Shown in pieces: positions 28,062 to 35,593 of a stretch of 64,000 nucleotides of DNA. The translations under genes were made by a program, and so were the position numbers. Origin of the DNA: Clostridiales bacterium (GTDB lineage: Bacteria > Bacillota > Clostridia > Peptostreptococcales > Acidaminobacteraceae). Position 1 is the stretch's first letter, and each line of letters begins with the position of its first letter. Below the pieces are notes generated by a model. It searched no databases and was not told the DNA's origin. It saw only the letters and a program-made list of their open reading frames with translations. The DNA is taken from the NCBI GenBank assembly GCA_016342415.1, contig JAEIOD010000007.1:124001-188000 (forward strand), given 5' to 3'.

Positions 28062-28469
28062 ATGGATTTTAATATTTCGATTGTTGGACTGATAGTAGGA
28101 ACATTAATTAATATGGGATTAGGAGCTTTATGGTATTCAAATGTGCTATTTTCTAAATCTTGGATGAAAGAGGCTAATATAACTGAAGACGATATAAAAA
28201 ATCCTGATAAGATGGGAGTTGTATATGCATTAACTGCATTAACCGCACTACTGACCTCTTTTGTATTGGGTATGTTGATATTGAATTTGGGCATTGATAC
28301 GATTTTAGAAGGTTTATTTTTCGCTCTAGTGTTATGGGTCGGTACAAATATACCACCTATTATTAAAAATTGGGGATTTGAGAATCGAACCCTTAAATTA
28401 GGTATGATTAATCATGGCTATGATTTAATAGTTTATATGTTGGTAACTATAGTATATGTATTACTGTAA
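28062..28469 (+). CDS. DUF1761-like membrane protein
   Basis: The 135-residue protein has four predicted membrane helices. GALWYSNVLFSKSWMKEANITEDDI near residues 24-45 is the hallmark of the DUF1761 family. No function is known for the family. It has its own ribosome site and converges on the CobW-type gene. Confidence 0.85.
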   Translation: MDFNISIVGLIVGTLINMGLGALWYSNVLFSKSWMKEANITEDDIKNPDKMGVVYALTALTALLTSFVLGMLILNLGIDTILEGLFFALVLWVGTNIPPIIKNWGFENRTLKLGMINHGYDLIVYMLVTIVYVLL

Positions 28470-28472
28470 CAA

Positions 28473-28497
28473 AAAAGCACGCATTGCGTGCTTTTTA
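28473..28497. terminator. Bidirectional terminator
   Basis: AAAAGCACGC and GCGTGCTTTT form a 10-bp stem with a 3-base loop. A-rich and T-rich flanks serve both converging genes. Confidence 0.9.
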
Positions 28498-29421
28498 GTT
28501 TTTTAGTTTATATTTTACATTTACTTCAGTTTCCCAAGTAGGAATAATTTTTTTGATGATTTGTGGACCAATTTTAGAGATGATAACCAAACTCGAGTCA
28601 TGATTGTCTGAATCAATAGCATAATCAATTTTACCATTGACCACATCAACTTGTAGAGCTTCACCTGTAGTTAAAGTGATGTATCCTTTCATTCTGAAGG
28701 CATCTTGACTTAATGTCGTTAAGAAGGCTTCAAACTTTTCTTTCTCGACTGACTCATAGATTTCTAAAGATAATGTCTTGGGTTTGTTTTCGACTTTATT
28801 GGTTGTTTCATCTTGAATAACGGATATTTCTTTTCGCCAATCGGTAAAGAAATCAAATGGTAAACGACCCATATCAGATGGTGCAATATCGATATTTCTA
28901 TTATAGTTTAAAACGGTACTTTTGATATCTTCATAATTATCAATCATATCGGTCTTACTAACAACAGCCAAATGACTGTGTTTGATTTGTCTTTCTAGAG
29001 TTTTACTATCTTTAGTTTGTTCTATAAAATTGACAGCATCAACTAAACAGATGGAACCGGAATAATTGTAGACCTCACCAATTAAAATTTCTGTAGCTTC
29101 TAGAATTTCACCAATATTAGATGGATCTGCAAGACCTGAACCTTCTACAAACAGTACATCAATTGGTTTTTCAGACATATCTTTTAGACTTTCAACAAAT
29201 GATAACTTTAAACAAGAACAGAAGATTGAACCTCTGTTGATTTCAATGAGTTCACTGGCTTTATCTTTTACAAGACCACCATCAATTCCTACTTTTCCAA
29301 ACTCATTCATTATGATGCCTATTTTGTGTTCACCAGCATCTTCTAACAGGGATTTTAAAAATGTTGTTTTACCAGATCCTAAGAATCCAGTCAATAAATA
29401 TAAATCTATTTTTTTATTCAT
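28495..29421 (-). CDS. CobW/YjiA-family GTPase (metal chaperone type)
   Basis: The 308-residue G3E GTPase has Walker A LTGFLGSGKTTFLK, a switch region GSIFCSCLKLSF, FVEGSGLADPSNI, and SKTDMI as base-recognition motif. The C-terminal CobW domain lies around 215-308. Zinc-type COG0523 proteins usually have CxCC in the switch; here it is CSCL, so the third cysteine is missing. Metal transfer is therefore uncertain. It is monocistronic. Confidence 0.9.
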   Translation of the reverse strand: MNKKIDLYLLTGFLGSGKTTFLKSLLEDAGEHKIGIIMNEFGKVGIDGGLVKDKASELIEINRGSIFCSCLKLSFVESLKDMSEKPIDVLFVEGSGLADPSNIGEILEATEILIGEVYNYSGSICLVDAVNFIEQTKDSKTLERQIKHSHLAVVSKTDMIDNYEDIKSTVLNYNRNIDIAPSDMGRLPFDFFTDWRKEISVIQDETTNKVENKPKTLSLEIYESVEKEKFEAFLTTLSQDAFRMKGYITLTTGEALQVDVVNGKIDYAIDSDNHDSSLVIISKIGPQIIKKIIPTWETEVNVKYKLKN

Positions 29422-29545
29422 ATGACCTCCGTATATTCTTTTTAATGATATTAAAAATATGGCAGAAATGCAATACTCAAATATAACTCTTTAAATGATT
29501 TGCTAGTCAGTCTAATCGTCGTTATAATATGAACAAGGAGATATT

Positions 29546-30133
29546 ATGATTGATACTAAACTTAGAAAAAAAGTACAACCCTTTTTTGATACTATTGCAA
29601 AAGGATTTGTAAAATTAAAAATAAGACCCAATACAATTACTTTACTCGCATTTGTTATAGGAATCATTTCAGCAATATTCATTGGTTTAGAATGGATGAT
29701 GTTAGCTTTGATATTATTATGGATTTCAGGATTGTTTGATGTATTAGACGGCACTGTGGCAAGGATTACTGGTAAATCTAGTTCTGTAGGTGCCTATATG
29801 GATTTAATCTTAGATCGTATGGTTGAGGCAACTGTAATTCTAGGATTTTATCATGCTTATCCAGAACATACTTTGATGTATTTACTCTTTTTTGTAGCAG
29901 TCTTATTTAATTTCACGACATTTATTGTTGCTGGAGCCTTATTTAAAAATGAAGGGAATAAGAGTATGTATTACGATGTTGGTATTGCAGAACGTACAGA
30001 AACCTTTATTGTTTTTAGTTTGATGATGTTACTGACTTCTTATATATATTGGATATTGTTAGCATTTAATGCAATTGTATTTCTAACTGGTTTTATTAGA
30101 TTTTATAGAGTTCTAAAATATACAAAAGAGTAA
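29546..30133 (+). CDS. CDP-alcohol phosphatidyltransferase
   Basis: The 195-residue membrane enzyme has the full family signature: FDVLDGTVARITGKSSSVGA followed by YMDLILDRMVE, that is DxxDGxxAR-x8-GxxxDxxxD. It joins a CDP-activated lipid to an alcohol; the acceptor (inositol phosphate, glycerol phosphate or other) cannot be chosen from the sequence. KLKIRPNTITLLAFVIG is the usual first helix. It starts behind AAGGAG. Confidence 0.92.
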   Translation: MIDTKLRKKVQPFFDTIAKGFVKLKIRPNTITLLAFVIGIISAIFIGLEWMMLALILLWISGLFDVLDGTVARITGKSSSVGAYMDLILDRMVEATVILGFYHAYPEHTLMYLLFFVAVLFNFTTFIVAGALFKNEGNKSMYYDVGIAERTETFIVFSLMMLLTSYIYWILLAFNAIVFLTGFIRFYRVLKYTKE

Positions 30134-30160
30134 AAGGTTCATCCTTCTACTCTTTTTTTT
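30127..30160. terminator. Terminator between converging genes
   Basis: AGAGTAAAAGG and CCTTCTACTCT pair (one mismatch) around TTCAT and are followed by T8. The A-rich left side may also serve the minus-strand gene. Confidence 0.85.
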
Positions 30161-30563
30161 GACTGGAATAGTTCAAACTCCATGGAATACCAAATTCATC
30201 AACTAATGAACCGAAAGTATCACCCCAGAATTGTTCTTCTAACGGCATAGTTATTTTTCCGTTTTTAGATAGTTCATCAAAAATTCTTTTCTGTTCAGTT
30301 GGATCTTTTAAGGCAAGGTTAAGACCGATTCGACTATCTGCTGAAAGAGGTGTACCAGGGAAATTATCTGATAGATAAAGTACAATTTCACCAATTTGTA
30401 ATTGCGCATGCATCACACGATCTAAAAACTTTTCTGAAATGCCCATCTCGGGGCCATCCTTAAAACGTAGTAGATAAATTATTTCACCATCAAAGATCTT
30501 TTGATAACGTTTCAAGGCTTTTTCACAATTGCCTTCAAATGTTAGGTAAGGTATTAGGTTCAT
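30147..30563 (-). CDS. VOC/PhnB-like glyoxalase-fold protein
   Basis: The 138-residue protein begins NLIPYLTFEGNCEKALKRYQKIF and has MHAQLQIGEIVLYLSDNFP, then FWGDTFGSLVDEFGIPWSLN, the pattern of the PhnB (3-demethylubiquinone-9-like) group of the vicinal-oxygen-chelate fold. The ATG at 30563 follows GGAGGATATC; an upstream in-frame start at 30575 is less likely. The substrate is unknown. Confidence 0.88.
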   Translation of the reverse strand: MNLIPYLTFEGNCEKALKRYQKIFDGEIIYLLRFKDGPEMGISEKFLDRVMHAQLQIGEIVLYLSDNFPGTPLSADSRIGLNLALKDPTEQKRIFDELSKNGKITMPLEEQFWGDTFGSLVDEFGIPWSLNYSSQKKE

Positions 30564-30630
30564 GATATCCTCCAATCTTACCTTGTGAATACCCTAAGAT
30601 TATGCTGTTAAACACAAAAATAGCTGTATT

Positions 30631-30700
30631 AAAGTTCTTTGCATTCCTACAAAGTTCCCTAAAGTGCTTTGCAAATGTAACTTTGGGTGATATTGTATTA
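30631..30700 (+). promoter_or_regulatory. Phased AAAGT repeats over a promoter
   Basis: AAAGTTCTTTGCA (30631-30643) and AAAGTGCTTTGCA (30661-30673) are near-identical direct repeats 30 bp apart, with AAAGTTCCC at 30651 between them and an inverted AACTTTG at 30679. All begin on a 10-bp phase. TTGCAA (30670-30675) and TATTGT (about 30691-30696) could be the promoter. It looks like an operator set for the HTH gene that follows. Confidence 0.5.
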
Positions 30701-30715
30701 AAAAAGGAGGTTGTT

Positions 30716-31156
30716 ATGGATAACAATTATTATACGGTCGATCAGGTTGCAAAGTTATTGGAAATGCACCCAAAGACGATTAGAAAATTTATTAGAGAAG
30801 GTAAACTTCAAGCATCAAGAGTAGGAAAGCAATATAGAATTACTGGACATGATTTAAGTGTTTTTACTGGGTCAGAACAAACAGAGATGATTGTAACAGG
30901 ACAACCAAGTGAGGTAAAAGTATCAACAGTAGTGGATATGGATAATATTAGTAGTGATGAGGCTCAAAAAATATCTAACTTATTATTAGCATCAACCAAT
31001 CATAGAGATGAAAAATATGGTCAAGTCACTCTAAAGAATCAATATATCAAATCAGAGAACAAACTCAGAATTATGATTTGGGGCAATTTAGAGTTTACTC
31101 AGATTATGCTTGAGTCCATTCAGATGTTAGTGGAGGATAGAGATGACAATTTATAA
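30716..31156 (+). CDS. Excisionase-type HTH DNA-binding protein
   Basis: The 146-residue protein starts at the ATG behind AAAAAGGAGG. Residues 5-55 (YTVDQVAKLLEMHPKTIRKFIREGKLQASRVGKQYRI) are a MerR/excisionase-like winged helix used by many small regulators. The remaining 90 residues contain ISSDEAQKISNLLLAS and match nothing I recognise. An upstream in-frame ORF start at 30602 runs through the promoter region and is rejected. Phased repeats upstream suggest autoregulation. Confidence 0.85.
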   Translation: MDNNYYTVDQVAKLLEMHPKTIRKFIREGKLQASRVGKQYRITGHDLSVFTGSEQTEMIVTGQPSEVKVSTVVDMDNISSDEAQKISNLLLASTNHRDEKYGQVTLKNQYIKSENKLRIMIWGNLEFTQIMLESIQMLVEDRDDNL

Positions 31157-31180
31157 AAAACAGAGAGCAAAGGAATCTTC

Positions 31181-31965
31181 ATGTCGTATTATGATGATAT
31201 TTTAAAACGTTGGCCAATCCCATACAAAAGTCGTATGGTAGAAACACGATATGGGGATACTCATATTTTAGAAATGGGTGATGGGGAAGAACTATTGGTT
31301 TTACTTCATGGTTCTACTAGCAATAGCAGTATGTGGATTGGCGAAGTTTCATATTTGAAAAAATATAAGATTTTAGCGATTGATATACCTGGTGAACCCA
31401 ATAGAAGTACAGAAGAAAGATTTGATTTAGAAGATGATTCATTTAGTTTATGGGTAGAAGATTGTATGAAACATTATGACAAGCCTTTTCATTTAGTGGG
31501 GAATTCACTGGGGGCTGGGTAGCTTTAAAATACGCTGTAAAGTATCCAAATCAATTAAAATCGTTAATATTATTGGCACCATCTGGTTTAGCACCGGCTA
31601 GGATTTCTTTTGTTATTAAAAAACTTATTTATTTATCAATGGGGAAAAAAGGTATAAAGAAGATGACTGCTCTTGCTATGGGGACTAAAGATGTCCCAAA
31701 AGAAGTATGTGATGTTACTAAAATGATGATGTCACATTTTACTCCAAGGATGGGATCATTGCCTACATTTGAGTATGAAGCACTTAGAAAGTTATCTATG
31801 CCCGTTCTTTATATGGCTGGTAGTCGAGATCAGTTACTACAGTCTCAAAAAAGTGCAGATAGATTGAAGTCTTTGGCACCAACCTCTGATATCAGAATAA
31901 TAGATAGAGGTCATGCGATATTTGATATTGGTAAAGATTTAGCTGACTATTTTGAGTCAATATAG
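31181..31965 (+). pseudogene. Alpha/beta hydrolase broken by one-base deletion in a G run
   Basis: Codons 31181-31522 encode the N-terminal half, ending GNSLG then a stop. The rest (from about 31513) continues in another frame with GWVALKYAVKYP and ends at 31965. Restoring one G in the run at 31510-31514 gives GNSLGGWVALKY and a 261-residue protein with nucleophile Ser (GNSLG), Asp (AGSRDQL) and His (DRGHAIFD). Both halves are otherwise intact, so the lesion is recent, phase-variable or a sequencing error. It lies directly upstream of yjbQ. Confidence 0.8.
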
Positions 31966-31973
31966 GAGGGCAT

Positions 31974-32390
31974 ATGAAACATTTCAGAAAAGAGTTATGG
32001 TTTAGAATTCCTGAAAGAAGAGGATTTAGAAATATCACACCAACTTTAGAGGAATGTCTTAAAGAGAGTGGTATAAAGGAAGGTTTTCTTTTATGTAATG
32101 CAATGCATATTACTGCAAGTGTTTTTATAAATGATGATGAAGGTGGTTTGCATAGAGACTTTGAGAGATGGTTAGAGAAATTAGCACCTGAAAAACCCTA
32201 TGACCAGTACGATCACAATGGTTATGAGGACAATGGCGATGCCCACTTAAAACGTACGATTATGGGTAGGGAAATAGTTGTAGCAATCACAGATGGCCAG
32301 CTTGATTTAGGGCCTTGGGAACAAGCTTTCTACGGGGAGTTTGATGGCTGTCGTAATAAAAGGGTGCTTGTGAAAATAATAGGTGAATAA
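31974..32390 (+). CDS. yjbQ: YjbQ (UPF0047) family protein
   Basis: The 138-residue protein has the family blocks [47 protein letters not shown] and [15 protein letters not shown]. Relatives have thiamine-phosphate-synthase-like activity in vitro, but the physiological role is unsettled. The last 60 bp, including the stop, are the source or target of five further copies downstream (to 38141). The gene itself appears intact. Confidence 0.93.
   Translation: MKHFRKELWFRIPERRGFRNITPTLEECLKESGIKEGFLLCNAMHITASVFINDDEGGLHRDFERWLEKLAPEKPYDQYDHNGYEDNGDAHLKRTIMGREIVVAITDGQLDLGPWEQAFYGEFDGCRNKRVLVKIIGE
32331..32390 (+). repeat. R0, yjbQ 3' end (in the intact gene)
   Basis: This copy encodes [19 protein letters not shown] plus stop. 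It differs from R3 at about five positions, all silent. Upstream of TAC the intact gene reads GCTTTC, whereas all other copies read ATTCGC or GTTCGC. A CTTCTC...GGAG hairpin follows the stop, as after R1 and R3. Confidence 0.9.
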
Positions 32391-32470
32391 TTTTAAAGGC
32401 TTCTCTTCATACTAACAGGAGCTTCGTATTATAATAGGCATTAATATTCTGACCTGTAAAGAAGTGTTGT

Positions 32471-32499
32471 TTGACAAGATTTCACATATAAAGTATTAT
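32471..32499 (+). promoter_or_regulatory. Promoter of the 2H phosphoesterase cassette
   Basis: TTGACA (32471-32476), a 17-bp spacer and TATTAT (32494-32499) give a near-consensus promoter. Transcription would start near 32506, just before a strong hairpin. Confidence 0.8.
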
Positions 32500-32517
32500 A
32501 AATATATGCTATTAGGC

Positions 32518-32558
32518 ATCCCGCGGAACGAGCGATATCGTTTCGCGGGATTTTTTTT
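32518..32558 (+). terminator. Intrinsic terminator in the 5' leader of the 2H gene
   Basis: ATCCCGCGGAACGA (32518-32531) and TCGTTTCGCGGGAT (32538-32551) form a 14-bp GC-rich stem with a GCGATA loop and a run of T. GGAGGTG, the ribosome site of the next gene, begins right after the T run. It stands between promoter and start codon, so it may act as an attenuator, or stop yjbQ read-through. Confidence 0.85.
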
Positions 32559-32570
32559 GGAGGTGAAAAT

Positions 32571-33092
32571 ATGTTAAAAAGAGTAATTAGTGTAATAGCC
32601 TTATTTGATGATGAAGGAGACAAAAAGATCAGGGACATACAGAACATAATGCAACAATCTCCAAGTTGGCTAAATGATTTGCTGCATTTAACTTTAGCGG
32701 TTTATGATAAACCGTTAGATGAAGGCGAATTGATAAACTGGATAGTCAATGTATCAGAAAGACATAAGGCATTTAACCTTGATTTAGTTTCGATTGGAGT
32801 ATTTCATAAGTCTTGTATTTTTGCAATGCCAAGACTGGCTAAAGAGATGTATCAATTATACATGAACATACATGATAGGTTTGAAGATCAGTGTAGGGAT
32901 TACTTAAAACCCTCTGAGAACAAATGGTTTCCTCATGTGGGGTTGCTCTATACTGACATTGAAAACGCTTGTAATAAATTACCTGTTCTAATACAAAAGT
33001 TTGAAGAGACAAGAGTGAGAGTGAACAGATTACGAATTACCATAAGAGAAGAAGAGCATTTTCGAATATTGTACGAAGTATCACTAAACTAA
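32571..33092 (+). CDS. 2H (2'-5' RNA ligase-like) phosphoesterase-fold protein
   Basis: The 173-residue protein has two histidine motifs at the right spacing: HLTLAVY (about residue 39) and PHVGLLY (about residue 123). The 2H family has two HxT/SxU motifs; the second here has glycine in place of Thr/Ser. Such enzymes act on cyclic phosphates in RNA or nucleotides, and many are accessory genes. It is the only gene of the first cassette. The closest subfamily is not clear to me. Confidence 0.68.
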   Translation: MLKRVISVIALFDDEGDKKIRDIQNIMQQSPSWLNDLLHLTLAVYDKPLDEGELINWIVNVSERHKAFNLDLVSIGVFHKSCIFAMPRLAKEMYQLYMNIHDRFEDQCRDYLKPSENKWFPHVGLLYTDIENACNKLPVLIQKFEETRVRVNRLRITIREEEHFRILYEVSLN

Positions 33093-33201
33093 TATGTTAC
33101 AACCAATGTTTGAAGATTTTATCATCTACATAATTGAGTTCATTACATAATGAAGTTGATATGGAAGTTTAGTTATCAGTATAATTTTACATCGACATTT
33201 A

Positions 33202-33266
33202 TTCGCTACGGTGAGTTTGATGGATTTCGAAATAAGAGAGTTCTGGTAAAAATAATAGGTGAATAA
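33202..33266 (+). repeat. R1, yjbQ 3'-end copy
   Basis: 65 bp beginning TTCGCTACGGTGAG. In the yjbQ frame it reads [15 protein letters not shown], then VKIIGE and a stop. No in-frame upstream yjbQ sequence is present, only unrelated AT-rich DNA. Confidence 0.92.
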
Positions 33267-33271
33267 GTTTG

Positions 33272-33299
33272 AACTTCTCTTTTATGGAGGAGTTTTTTT
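33272..33299 (+). terminator. Terminator following R1
   Basis: AACTTCTC and GAGGAGTT (one G-U pair) form a stem followed by T7. A hairpin of the same core follows R3, so the moved unit seems to include the yjbQ terminator. Confidence 0.82.
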
Positions 33300-33340
33300 C
33301 AAATGATTTGAATAAAGCATTTCTGAATATTACTCAACAA

Positions 33341-33369
33341 TTGATATGTAACGCAATATGCGTTACAAT
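33341..33369 (+). promoter_or_regulatory. Toxin-antitoxin promoter with embedded operator
   Basis: TTGATA (33341-33346) and TACAAT (33364-33369) are 17 bp apart. Between them lies a perfect dyad, TGTAACGCA and TGCGTTACA around ATA (33347-33367). An antitoxin bound here would block RNA polymerase, the usual autoregulation of such modules. Confidence 0.85.
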
Positions 33370-33391
33370 TAATATATAAGGAGGTGTAGAA

Positions 33392-33700
33392 ATGGCAAAC
33401 ACAACAACATTAAACATAAGGATTAATCCTTCTGTGAAAAAGAAGGCTGAAGAAGTATTAGAAGAATTAGGCATTCCAATGTCAACTGCTATAAACATGT
33501 ATTTAAGACAAATCAGTTTGACAGGAGGGATCCCATTTCCAGTCAAGCTTCCTAAAGCTCCTGAGAATCTTAATGCTGGAACAATGAGTGAATCAGAGTT
33601 GTATGATAAATTAGATAAGGGATATAATGATGCTACAGCAGGAAGAGTTCATGAAGCTTCGGAAGCATTTGATTCAATAAGAAAGAAAAATTCTATATGA
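33392..33700 (+). CDS. RelB/DinJ-family antitoxin
   Basis: The 102-residue protein begins with a ribbon-helix-helix segment, TTTLNIRINPSVKKKAEEVLEELG, followed by IPMSTAINMYLRQISLTGGIPF, the DinJ/RelB hallmark. The C-terminal half should wrap the toxin. Its stop overlaps the toxin start by 4 bases. GGAGG precedes the ATG. The operator dyad upstream fits its DNA-binding fold. Confidence 0.93.
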   Translation: MANTTTLNIRINPSVKKKAEEVLEELGIPMSTAINMYLRQISLTGGIPFPVKLPKAPENLNAGTMSESELYDKLDKGYNDATAGRVHEASEAFDSIRKKNSI

Positions 33701-34011
33701 CATCATTTAAGATTGAACTTACTGATGAGGCAATTGATAACTTAGAACAGATCTATTTATATATTGCAGAAGAGCTAAAATCTAAGGTAAGTGCTAAGAA
33801 GCAATATGAAAGGATCGTTAATCAAATAATGAAGTTAGAGACATTTCCGGAAAGATATCATATTCTTGAGTATGATAAAGCATATTCAAGAGGAATGAGA
33901 ATGATGCCAATAGATAACTATGCGATAATTTATATAGTTCGACAAAAAAGAGTTATCATCACAAACATATTGTATGGTGCTTCGGATATTCGAACTAAGC
34001 TAAAGGAATGA
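33697..34011 (+). CDS. RelE/ParE-superfamily toxin
   Basis: The 104-residue protein reads [24 protein letters not shown] and ends [34 protein letters not shown], typical of the RelE/ParE fold. I cannot tell from sequence whether it is a ribosome-dependent RNase or a gyrase poison. The two helices and long IAEELKSK segment lean to ParE. It is translationally coupled to the antitoxin. Confidence 0.88.
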   Translation: MTSFKIELTDEAIDNLEQIYLYIAEELKSKVSAKKQYERIVNQIMKLETFPERYHILEYDKAYSRGMRMMPIDNYAIIYIVRQKRVIITNILYGASDIRTKLKE

Positions 34012-34049
34012 GTTTTCCTCACTTAAAATTTCCATACCATTAGAATTAA

Positions 34050-34114
34050 TTCGCTACGGAGAGTTCGATGGCATGCGTAACAAAAGAGTACTGGTTAAGA
34101 TAATAGGAGAGTAA
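34050..34114 (+). repeat. R2, yjbQ 3'-end copy
   Basis: 65 bp reading [21 protein letters not shown] and stop in the yjbQ frame. Codons differ from R1 at about 13 positions, nearly all third positions. Upstream TTCCATACCATT resembles the sequence before R5, so the left boundary may extend about 28 bp for some copies. Confidence 0.92.
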
Positions 34115-34227
34115 GCAAATGCTTCACTTTTGTATAGAAGACTCCTTTGTAGTGCATTCAAAGAATTATATTTCTTATCATTCTCATTGCATGGGTTGTA
34201 TGAAGTAAATACTATGATATTAAGACT

Positions 34228-34258
34228 AGATGATAAAGACAGAAAAGCTTTATCATCT
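34228..34258. repeat. Hairpin in the kinase cassette leader
   Basis: AGATGATAAAG and CTTTATCATCT form a perfect 11-bp stem with a 9-base loop, without a T tail. It lies 85 bases before the kinase gene; the rest of 34115-34342 shows nothing recognisable. A regulatory site or RNA structure is possible. Confidence 0.55.
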
Positions 34259-34342
34259 GTTATTGTTGAAATATATTTTTTATGGTAGGTTTATACATGT
34301 GAACTAAAATAACATGTTTGAGTTTTTATAGAGGAGATTGAA

Positions 34343-35257
34343 ATGAGTATAAATGACCGATACACAGAGTTTGTAAATATATCTTTTGAGTTGGCATGCA
34401 AGATTGTAAAAGAATATGATGATAATATATTGGTAAAATCTCTATCTGCGATAAGAAGTGGTAGAGCAAACAGTAACCATATTATAGATACTTCCAATGG
34501 CAAGTTGGTTTTGAGAGTATGCAGAGATTCGTCAACATATAATAATGAGATAATAATTGATCGTTCATTGGATAAATCCATTAGGAGACCAGAGTTGCTT
34601 TACCACACAGTTTATGATGGAACATCATATCTCCTCTACCAGTACATTGAAAGTAATTTATTAGGAGCCTACAATGAAATTTCTAATGACATTATTGAGC
34701 AAGTGGCAACTTTATGTGCACGAATACATAATACTCCAACAGAGAAATTGGATGAGATAAAAAAACTAGATTTGCCACCATTCAAAGTTTGGTATGACCA
34801 TTTTCTTGATAATCAAAATACAATCAACCGCATAGGTATTGATGTTCAGAATAGAATAAAGAAAATAATTAAAGTCAGCCATAATAAAATAGAGTGTATC
34901 GATTCGATACATACTACCATACATAATGATTTCTCATTAGATAATTTGATTTTAGATAATAATGATAGAGTCTTTATAACCGATTGGGAAGGTATAACTG
35001 TCAATCATATGTTAACGGACATGGGACAATTTTTTCGATTAAGTAAAAAGTTTTCAGAAAAACAACTCAAGATATTTGAACATATTTATAATAAAGAAGC
35101 TAATATCGCATTACCTGAAAATTGGTATGAGTTGGCAAGACTTCGTGATTTAGTGAATTTATTACAATTAATTAGTTCAGAGCAAGATTTGCCTAACTAT
35201 CATGAAATATTGAAAACTCTTATAATTGAGACATTAGATTATTTTGAGTCTTTATAA
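34343..35257 (+). CDS. APH-family small-molecule kinase
   Basis: The 304-residue protein has a complete kinase motif set: LVLRVCR in the N-lobe, SYLLYQYIES in the hinge, TTIHNDFSLDNLIL (catalytic Asp and Asn), and VFITDWEGI (metal Asp). It belongs to the aminoglycoside phosphotransferase/choline kinase group. The substrate is unknown; drug or metabolite phosphorylation are both open. It is the only gene of the third cassette and is preceded by GAGGAG. It differs from the degenerate homologue at 11116. Confidence 0.85.
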   Translation: MSINDRYTEFVNISFELACKIVKEYDDNILVKSLSAIRSGRANSNHIIDTSNGKLVLRVCRDSSTYNNEIIIDRSLDKSIRRPELLYHTVYDGTSYLLYQYIESNLLGAYNEISNDIIEQVATLCARIHNTPTEKLDEIKKLDLPPFKVWYDHFLDNQNTINRIGIDVQNRIKKIIKVSHNKIECIDSIHTTIHNDFSLDNLILDNNDRVFITDWEGITVNHMLTDMGQFFRLSKKFSEKQLKIFEHIYNKEANIALPENWYELARLRDLVNLLQLISSEQDLPNYHEILKTLIIETLDYFESL

Positions 35258-35356
35258 TGCTGCAGAAGATTAGTCTCTTTACAATCTGAAATTTTACTTA
35301 TGAACAATACTAAATGAGGTTCATTTTATTACAGGTTCCCATGCCATAAAGAATGA

Positions 35357-35421
35357 TTCGCTACGGTGAGTTTGATGGCTGTCGTAATAAAAGAGTACTA
35401 GTAAAAATAATAGGTGAATAA
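35357..35421 (+). repeat. R3, yjbQ 3'-end copy
   Basis: 65 bp encoding the same peptide as intact yjbQ over its last 19 codons, with about five silent differences. An ATG happens to precede ATTCGC in frame here, but not in the other copies. Confidence 0.93.
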
Positions 35422-35428
35422 TAATCAG

Positions 35429-35456
35429 AAACTTCTCTTTTTAAAGAGGAGTTTTT
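35429..35456 (+). terminator. Terminator following R3
   Basis: AAACTTCTCTTT and AAAGAGGAGTTT form a 12-bp stem with one G-U pair and a T tail. The core matches the hairpin after R1. From 35457 to 35593 nothing else was recognised apart from the AAGGAG site of the next gene. Confidence 0.85.
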
Positions 35457-35593
35457 CTATCGTTGTTATGTAGAAACATTATCGTATAGTGTAATGCTAA
35501 TGAAACATATATAAGTCATAGGTAATGATATACTTATATGGTGAAAGTACTATTTATAGTAGTAAAAGAGATTAGGTTAAAAGGAGCAAAGTC

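Noticed and set aside
35357..35421. A small ORF starting at the ATG before R3
   Set aside because: Only R3 has this ATG; the other copies lack an in-frame start, so translation of the repeats as small proteins is not supported.
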